A stretch of DNA of 11,966 nt, from positions 1 through 11,966 of the forward strand of contig CAMWXO010000034.1 in NCBI GenBank assembly GCA_947178245.1. Direction: 5' to 3'. Shown here piece after piece: positions 1-5,545 of the stretch. How positions within the stretch are numbered: position 1 is the first letter of the stretch; the number at the start of each line of letters is the position of its first letter. The translations under genes were made by a program, and so were the position numbers. Below the pieces are notes generated by a model. It was not told the DNA's origin and searched no databases. It was given only the letters and a program-made list of their open reading frames with translations. This stretch comes from an uncultured Porphyromonadaceae bacterium. GTDB lineage: Bacteria > Bacteroidota > Bacteroidia > Bacteroidales > Muribaculaceae.

Positions 1-1113
1 CATATAGACACCACATTGCCTTGAGAGGTTATACTGGACGCCGGCAGCGGCATTCCCTGAGAACTGGAAGGGTCTCTCATCACATCCGGGGTATGAATAT
101 CCGGCATCTACCGGTTCGTCTTCCTTGATCTCCCCTGCCAGGCATTTCTCAGCCATCAAGCCGGCTGAAACGTAAATGTCGAGATTTCTGAAGTGTAGCG
201 GCGTGTATCTCAGATTGACAGGAATTCCAAGAAAATGCAGGTTCTGATGAGCTTTCATAAGGCGGGAATCCGAATATCCATAACTGATATCAGACCGTAG
301 ATATGTATAGGTGATGCCGGAGCCGATGCTCAGGTCTTTATAGACAGGAAAGGAGAAATCGAGCGAGAACCTGAGGGGAAGCTTATGATCGAACACCTCC
401 ACGAAAGATGGCTGAATATTATTTGTCGGAGAATTAGCAAGTCCTCCCCCTCCCATCCTTGTCAGGGGCAACGAAACGGTATTCTGCCGGGGCACAGCAC
501 TTGCATCCGAGCCATTGAACATGCCTCCCAAACCATTGGCTGAAGTCGATATGCTGACCGAGACACCTGTATTATTATCGTGATTTTTTAAATCGACATA
601 AGCAAGATAGTCATTTCCGGCAGAATCTGATTCCCTTCGGAATGCAAATTCCTCCGGTGATATATCTTCACAATTATTATCTTCATTACCTTGTGACAGA
701 GGATCATCCTGAGACTTCGGGTGAATTACCGCTACATCTCCCCTATCGTTTTCTGTCGCTTCGCGGTCAGACTCCCGTACTGCCTCCGTATGCTTCTCAG
801 CTAACTTATCCGTAATCTTTTCAGAACCGACTGAAGAAGTCTGAGAACCGGTATTCTTTCCTTCTTTGTCAATCTTAGCCGGAGCTATCCCGGCTACGCG
901 AGGCTCCTTATATTCAATTCTTTCAGTAAAATACACAGCACAAATGCCTGCGAGCAGGGCGACGGAGGCAGCGCAAGCAGAAAAAATCCATCTCTTTTTT
1001 CTGACTTTACGAGCCTGCATCTCTTTCATGACGGATGCCAGCAGACCGTCAGGCGGAGTCACTTCGTGCTCCATCATCTTGTCTCTTATATCATCAATCC
1101 AATTATCTTTCAT
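1..1113 (-). CDS. Dma-like trans-envelope anti-sigma factor (3' end cut off)
   Basis: The reading frame is open from an ATG at 1113 to the window edge, giving 371 residues without a stop, so the C-terminus is missing. Residues 1-34 form a short charged cytoplasmic segment (starts MKDNWIDDIRDKM). A basic stretch RKVRKKR at 35-41 precedes one hydrophobic helix at about 42-61, predicting N-in/C-out topology. Residues 62-240 are a polar, probably disordered linker with a Gly patch (MGGGG, 220-224). From about 245 the sequence alternates in the manner of outer-membrane beta-barrel strands (LRFSLDFSF, LSIGSGITYTYL, LDIYVSAGLM). Cytosolic segment, inner-membrane helix, long linker and barrel next to an ECF sigma gene is the layout of the dual membrane-spanning anti-sigma (Dma) proteins of Bacteroides. 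Its ATG lies inside the sigma gene's last codons (11-bp overlap), implying translational coupling. Binding to that sigma factor is inferred from position and layout. It could alternatively be a PorT-like barrel protein without anti-sigma activity. Confidence 0.8.
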   Translation of the reverse strand, partial: MKDNWIDDIRDKMMEHEVTPPDGLLASVMKEMQARKVRKKRWIFSACAASVALLAGICAVYFTERIEYKEPRVAGIAPAKIDKEGKNTGSQTSSVGSEKITDKLAEKHTEAVRESDREATENDRGDVAVIHPKSQDDPLSQGNEDNNCEDISPEEFAFRRESDSAGNDYLAYVDLKNHDNNTGVSVSISTSANGLGGMFNGSDASAVPRQNTVSLPLTRMGGGGLANSPTNNIQPSFVEVFDHKLPLRFSLDFSFPVYKDLSIGSGITYTYLRSDISYGYSDSRLMKAHQNLHFLGIPVNLRYTPLHFRNLDIYVSAGLMAEKCLAGEIKEDEPVDAGYSYPGCDERPFQFSGNAAAGVQYNLSRQCGVYM

Positions 1114-1663
1114 AAACTGCGAGATATTCTTTGATTTTCAATGCGAGAAGGGCCTTGGCCCTGAGATATTGCGATGCCGAACTGTTTTCCTTTATGCCGA
1201 GCAGTCGGGCTATTTCCTTGTGTCTTTTCCCTTCTATTGCGTAGAGATTGAAGACTGTGCGGTAGCCATCTGGCAACTCCCTTATCAGGGCGGCTATCTC
1301 AGAGGCCGATAGACTGGCCGTATCAGGCGGATCCTCGGCAATGTCAGGAATTTCGTCGGAAGAAGAAGCAAACTTAATTCTATTATTCTCACGAAGATAA
1401 TTGAGCGCGCAATTCACTGCGATTCTACCGATCCAAGCAGTAAGGCTCCCGGCACCGGAATAACTGAAAGAATTTACAGACATGAAGATCTTTACAAAAC
1501 TTTCCTGCGCCACATCCTTGATGTCGTCATCACACGATAAGTAGCGGGAGCATATACCGGTCACATAACCGGCATATACTCCATATATCTCGTTGGCAGC
1601 ACGTTGCCTGTCTTTACCGATCAGGGCTACAATCCTGCATTCTTTATCGTGATGATTCGTCAT
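1103..1663 (-). CDS. ECF-type RNA polymerase sigma-70 factor
   Basis: The protein of 186 residues has the two-domain form of ECF sigma factors. Region 2 spans about 25-93, with the -10-binding and core-binding stretch DDIKDVAQESFVKIF (46-60) and the region 2.4-like helix SLTAWIGRIAVNCALNYLRE (73-92). An acidic linker covers 100-118, and region 4 covers about 122-181, with the helix-turn-helix around HKEIARLLGIKENSSASQYL (148-167). There is no region 1.1 or 3. It would direct RNA polymerase to a specific promoter set, normally under control of a membrane anti-sigma factor; the next gene overlaps it by 11 bp and is the obvious candidate. The start at 1663 lies 7 bp after the serpin stop, so it is probably read from the serpin promoter. 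By layout it corresponds to the Dma-associated (Das) sigma factors of Bacteroides. The regulon is unknown and no target promoter motif could be identified in the window. Confidence 0.93.
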   Translation of the reverse strand: MTNHHDKECRIVALIGKDRQRAANEIYGVYAGYVTGICSRYLSCDDDIKDVAQESFVKIFMSVNSFSYSGAGSLTAWIGRIAVNCALNYLRENNRIKFASSSDEIPDIAEDPPDTASLSASEIAALIRELPDGYRTVFNLYAIEGKRHKEIARLLGIKENSSASQYLRAKALLALKIKEYLAVYER

Positions 1664-1670
1664 CTCAGTC

Positions 1671-2990
1671 TTATTGGAAAGTCTTCACCGATCCGATAAA
1701 AAGAATGGCGCCTGTAGTATTCTCGCGTATATAGAATATGAACGGACGATTGAAAACAATCTGATTTGCTACACATTCGTTAGCCATTCCTCCAAGGCTC
1801 GCAGCCGCTCCTTCAGAGCCGCTTTCATCCACTTTAAGCTTGGTGGCATGAATGAAATCCTTGAGAAAGAAAGAACTCTTTTCCGTAATCAGCTTGAACG
1901 GCCCTTCCACACCATATTTGCAACATTTATTCAATCCCATATCTTTCAAGATTTCAAGAGTCTTTGGATTATTTGACTCTACTTCAAATTTCGGAATGCT
2001 CACGATAATTTGCTCCTCACTCATATTGCGGTCGATCTGCTTCAGATTTTCGGCTGTCATTATTTCATCGAGGCACTGGTGATTTATGTCGGAGGTAGGC
2101 AGCACGAAAGTCATGGAGAGTTGTTTGCTTTTGCCGTAATTGAGCCTTACGGCCTTTGTCCCGTCTTCCGTGTGGGCATATTCCAAGATGGACTCCATGA
2201 TCATGAAGTCAGTTTTCTGTTCATGATAATTTATGTCACAAAATGTCCCTTCAGTCGTTAAGTTCTCGTCGAAGCCCTCGCTCCACATAGCCTTGAAATA
2301 GAAAGTGTTGAGAAACGCGAGTTCTATGTCTTCGAGCGGCTTCTGAAGGAAGTTTTCGATCAGTCCGTTGGTATACCGGCTTACGAACCCGTTGATTGCA
2401 TCTTTCCCCCTTTCACCGTTTGGATCGATACCTATGAGGTAAGCATAATAATGGTCGGATAGGGTCTGCATGAAAGGTTTCCTGATCACATACTTAAAAG
2501 GATCGAGCCAGAGGGTGTTGGTGATATTGCAGGTGATGTCCTTGTCCATGTTAGGGAGATTTGACAAGAGGGTCTGATAGTATGTGTTGAGAGCATCCAT
2601 ACCCAGCCGGCTCTCTTCAAATCCCAGAACCTTCAGTATCTCATCGCGTGCCTCGCCGTCGTCTCCGTTTGCGATCATTCCCAGCACAGACCCGACGCTG
2701 AAGGGCGATACGCATACGTTATCTCTTGTTTTCTCGGAATTGGCGAGATAGAACTTCAACGAGAAATCGTTGAAATTGCCGATGTTCTCGCTCGCAATTG
2801 AGCTGAGAGGAGCCGAAGCAGCTGAGGGCGGAGTCACTTCAGGAATAGCAGGAGATTCCTGATTGCCGGAGTTCTCTGATTGATCGGGTGTATTTATTAC
2901 GTTGTTGGAATAATCCACCATCTCTCCCGAGCAGGAGGCGATCATAAGGCTGATGAGGCCGCCTGTAAATGTAGTGAGCAATCTGTTCAT
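1671..2990 (-). CDS. Serpin-family protease inhibitor, predicted lipoprotein
   Basis: The 439-residue protein begins with a lipoprotein signal peptide: hydrophobic core 5-19, lipobox IASC, lipidated Cys20. A flexible Ser/Pro/Asn-rich tether runs to about 65 and a full serpin fold from about 68 to 439. Serpin landmarks are NTLW (158-161), SRYTNGLIENFL (204-215), AFLNTFYFKAMW (225-236), LSMTFVLP (291-298), VSIPKFEVES (330-339) and the C-terminal FNRPFIFYIRENTTGAILFIG (begins at 413). The reactive-centre hinge ESGSEGAAAS (389-398) keeps the small residues needed for loop insertion, so it should be inhibitory. Counting 17 positions from the hinge Glu389, as in alpha-1-antitrypsin, puts P1 at Glu405 and P1' at Cys406. 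Residues after Cys20 (SGEMVD) are only weakly acidic, so surface export is uncertain. Tannerella miropin is a known lipoprotein serpin from the same phylum. Here it is the first gene of a cluster with an ECF sigma factor 7 bp downstream. The target protease is unknown. Confidence 0.93.
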   Translation of the reverse strand: MNRLLTTFTGGLISLMIASCSGEMVDYSNNVINTPDQSENSGNQESPAIPEVTPPSAASAPLSSIASENIGNFNDFSLKFYLANSEKTRDNVCVSPFSVGSVLGMIANGDDGEARDEILKVLGFEESRLGMDALNTYYQTLLSNLPNMDKDITCNITNTLWLDPFKYVIRKPFMQTLSDHYYAYLIGIDPNGERGKDAINGFVSRYTNGLIENFLQKPLEDIELAFLNTFYFKAMWSEGFDENLTTEGTFCDINYHEQKTDFMIMESILEYAHTEDGTKAVRLNYGKSKQLSMTFVLPTSDINHQCLDEIMTAENLKQIDRNMSEEQIIVSIPKFEVESNNPKTLEILKDMGLNKCCKYGVEGPFKLITEKSSFFLKDFIHATKLKVDESGSEGAAASLGGMANECVANQIVFNRPFIFYIRENTTGAILFIGSVKTFQ

Positions 2991-3158
2991 GTCTGAATTT
3001 TTAAGTTATAAAAGTCTTGTAAATTTCTCCTATCAAGATTCTTTCATCAACTTTTGCATGCTATAGTCGAGGCGTTTTCTTGTTGTTTATCTTAAAAACA
3101 CGGGAATATCAATAATCTTGCATCATAATTTAAAAAAAATTCTCAGAAAGATAAAAAA
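2991..3158. promoter_or_regulatory. Divergent intergenic region, serpin versus methyltransferase
   Basis: This 168-bp A/T-rich gap separates two divergent start codons and must hold the promoters of both transcription units, unless one begins inside a neighbour. I found no exact TAnnTTTG with a well-placed TTTG on either strand. The nearest plus-strand match is TAATCTTG at 3113-3120, one mismatch, but the nearest TTG is about 27 bp upstream, too far. The serpin may use an alternative sigma factor, possibly the one encoded in its own operon; that is inference. The methyltransferase ATG is preceded by AGAAAG and an A-run, while the serpin ATG has no clear Shine-Dalgarno sequence. Confidence 0.45.
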
Positions 3159-4397
3159 ATGAATTTCTCACGTTATATTTATATGGAGATATCAGAAAAA
3201 ATGCAGGAGTTCGTGTGCAGCCATGCTGCTGACGATGTCAACACATTGCGACTCAGATATGTCGGCAGGAAGGCTGAGGCTCTTGATTTCAGTCTTGACC
3301 TGGCTCTTGTTCAGATCGAAGCACGAAGGAAAGCCCGCAAGAAACTTCCATCATATATTGAAAATGAAAGATTTATCTTCCCCACTCTCCTATCAGAGGA
3401 GCAGGCCTCAAACGAGGCTGTGGCACGATATCATGCCTCGCTAATGCCACAGGCAGCCACGATACTTGACCTCACCGCAGGTCTCGGCATCGATGACTTC
3501 GAGTTTGCCAAAGCAGGACTCTTTGTGACCGCATGCGAGATAGACCCATTGAAATGTGACGCCATTCAGCATAATGCGGAAGCCTTGGGCCTGAGCGACA
3601 GGATAACCGTGGAAAATTGTGATTCCATCGATTATCTTAAATCTCAGGTAAAAAAGGTGGATGTGATTTTTGCCGATCCGGCACGCAGGAATGAGTCCGG
3701 CGGCCGGGTGCACGCGCTGAGCGATTGCAGCCCCGATATTCTTGCTGCAATGCCCTTCATACGGACTGTTTCTGCCCGGATGATGGTGAAGGCCTCTCCC
3801 CTTCTCGATGTCTCATTGATTCGGAATACTGTGGAGAATCTTAAAAAAATCCACATAGTATGCTTTCGCGGAGAATGCAAGGAAGTCCTGATGGATATAA
3901 GTGCTGACAACGCATACGAAGGGATTACCGTAGTAGATCTTGACCGGGATAAGGTGATAAGCTCATTCTCGTGCGATACCGACGTAACGACAGATAAAGT
4001 CTCGGTCAGGTACTTCTCAGGTAGCTCCCCTTCTGAAAGGAAGTATCTTTATGAACCCAATCCCGGAATGATGAAGGTTGCAGACTGGGGCGCGCTATGC
4101 AAGGCTTTTCCCGATCTTCAGAAATGCAATGCGAACACACACATATTTCTTTCCGACACGTTCTATTCCGGTTTTCCCGGCAGGATGCTTGAGATTGCAT
4201 CAATTCCTGATAAAAAGGAATTGAAGGCGCTCAAAGGCAAGAAATTCAACGTTGTGGCTCGCAACTATCCCCTGTCGGCACCCGAGATAGCAAGAAAATA
4301 CGGCATCATATCCGGAGGGAACGACTATCTGTATGGATTCCGTTGCAATGGGATTCCTTCATTGGTTATTGCGAGGTATCTCAAGCAAGATCAATGA
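3159..4397 (+). CDS. Class I SAM-dependent methyltransferase, PG1098/THUMP-like family
   Basis: The protein of 412 residues has an N-terminal helical region (1-95), a Rossmann-type methyltransferase core and a C-terminal region of about 150 residues matching the ferredoxin-like/THUMP-like part of the Porphyromonas PG1098 family. SAM-binding motif I is ILDLTAGLGID (102-112), the ribose-binding acidic residue is E127 in CEIDP, and the motif IV equivalent is DVIFADPARR (168-177), where DPAR replaces the usual DPPY. THUMP-like domains usually accompany enzymes acting on RNA, so an RNA substrate, perhaps tRNA or rRNA, is plausible but unproven. The start at 3159 is preceded by AGAAAG and an A-rich spacer; a second Met at residue 9 is possible. 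It is the only plus-strand gene here, diverges from the serpin, and its last 17 bp overlap the end of the convergent hemW. Confidence 0.85.
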   Translation: MNFSRYIYMEISEKMQEFVCSHAADDVNTLRLRYVGRKAEALDFSLDLALVQIEARRKARKKLPSYIENERFIFPTLLSEEQASNEAVARYHASLMPQAATILDLTAGLGIDDFEFAKAGLFVTACEIDPLKCDAIQHNAEALGLSDRITVENCDSIDYLKSQVKKVDVIFADPARRNESGGRVHALSDCSPDILAAMPFIRTVSARMMVKASPLLDVSLIRNTVENLKKIHIVCFRGECKEVLMDISADNAYEGITVVDLDRDKVISSFSCDTDVTTDKVSVRYFSGSSPSERKYLYEPNPGMMKVADWGALCKAFPDLQKCNANTHIFLSDTFYSGFPGRMLEIASIPDKKELKALKGKKFNVVARNYPLSAPEIARKYGIISGGNDYLYGFRCNGIPSLVIARYLKQDQ

Positions 4398-5541
4398 TGA
4401 TGGAGTCGCTAATGAGGATGGAATTCTCAGTAAGAGCCAGATGCGTCTCATCAATCGTCACGCTTCCATCCTTTATCCATCTGTCGGCGCGCGAGAGCAG
4501 ACGGCGATATTCCGGCTCTCCGAATCGACGCTTGAAATCCAGCAGATCCACACCCTCGCGTGTGCGCAGGCGCGTGAGCAGATACTCTTCCCTCAGTTCT
4601 TCATCAGAAAGATATTCCCTGTCAGTTATATCTTCGATAGATAAATCAGAACCGACCGAAAGCGGCGCCATACAGTCGAGATAGCCCCTGAGATCGGCCC
4701 TGTTGGCTTTTCTTGTTCTTTCCCCGTCGTAGCTGTGAGCCGAAGGCCCGATGCCGAGATAAGGCTTCTGTCTCCAATATGAGGAGTTGTGTCTGCTTCT
4801 GCGTCCGGGAAGAGCGAAATTACTGATTTCATAATGTTCGTATCCCATCCGCGTCAGTTCCCTGACAAGCATGAGATACATCTCCTCCGCCATCCTGTCA
4901 TCCACCTCTTGAACCTTACCTTTGTCTCTCAATAAAGTAAGTGCTGTGCCCGGCTCAAACATAAGCGAGTAAGCCGAAATGTGCTCCGGCCTTATCTTCA
5001 TTGTCTCCTCAAGATCCTTTTTGAAAATATCCGTAGTCTGTCCCGGTAGTCCGTACATAAGATCGACCGACAGGTTGTCAAAGTATTGCCTTGCAAGCTT
5101 CAATGCCCTTCGGGCAACTTCGCCATCATGTCTTCTCCCTATGGTCTTCAGCAGAGTGTCGTCAAACGTCTGTATGCCTATGCTCAGCCTGTTTACGCCG
5201 GCATCCTTCCACACCATGAGCTTTTCTTCGCACACATCATCCGGATTCACTTCGATCGTGAATTCAGTCACGCTGCCCGAATATGGCCTTAAAGCGTCGG
5301 CAAGCCTCTGAAACTCTTCAGCAGGCATAAGTGAAGGCGTGCCTCCTCCGACATAAACAGTCAGAAGGGGGCACGGCAGTTCATTTTTTCTATGTGTCAG
5401 TTCGGCAATGAGGGCATCCACATACCGGTGCCAGTCGGCCACACGCTCGCCTGCACTGAAGAAGTCGCAGTAGATACATTTGCGGCGGCAATAGGCTATG
5501 TGGATATACAGTCCTCCCGAATCAGGACATTCAGAATTCAT
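4381..5541 (-). CDS. hemW: HemW-type radical SAM haem chaperone
   Basis: The 386-residue protein carries the radical SAM cluster motif CRRKCIYC (C18, C22, C25), which holds a 4Fe-4S cluster. The residue two after C25 is Phe27, not the fourth Cys of HemN, which supports HemW rather than the anaerobic coproporphyrinogen oxidase. Other family marks are GGGTPS (65-70), IEVNPDD (96-102), RLSIGIQTF (118-126), the sequence DLMYGLPGQT (160-169), EISNFA (238-243) and HNSSYW (251-256), with a HemN C-terminal-like end (LTENSILISD, 370-379). HemW binds haem and delivers it to haemoproteins; older annotations call it oxygen-independent coproporphyrinogen III oxidase. The ATG follows the alaS stop by 4 bp with AAAGG directly upstream, so it is very probably co-transcribed and perhaps translationally coupled with alaS. 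The 3' end overlaps the convergent methyltransferase gene by 17 bp. It appears complete. Confidence 0.93.
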   Translation of the reverse strand: MNSECPDSGGLYIHIAYCRRKCIYCDFFSAGERVADWHRYVDALIAELTHRKNELPCPLLTVYVGGGTPSLMPAEEFQRLADALRPYSGSVTEFTIEVNPDDVCEEKLMVWKDAGVNRLSIGIQTFDDTLLKTIGRRHDGEVARRALKLARQYFDNLSVDLMYGLPGQTTDIFKKDLEETMKIRPEHISAYSLMFEPGTALTLLRDKGKVQEVDDRMAEEMYLMLVRELTRMGYEHYEISNFALPGRRSRHNSSYWRQKPYLGIGPSAHSYDGERTRKANRADLRGYLDCMAPLSVGSDLSIEDITDREYLSDEELREEYLLTRLRTREGVDLLDFKRRFGEPEYRRLLSRADRWIKDGSVTIDETHLALTENSILISDSIIIDLA

Positions 5542-5545
5542 CCTT

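Noticed and set aside
1052..1065. 14-base stretch identical to 2827-2840, coding for EVTPP in both the anti-sigma-like protein and the serpin linker
   Set aside because: Too short and in ordinary coding sequence; a chance match of a common Pro-rich linker segment is enough.
866..1312. 148-codon plus-strand frame across the sigma and anti-sigma genes
   Set aside because: The minus strand carries two recognisable, overlapping genes here; the plus-strand product looks like no known protein.
3441..3910. Two minus-strand frames opposite the methyltransferase core
   Set aside because: They overlap each other and the SAM-binding motifs of the real gene; no similarity to any family recognised.
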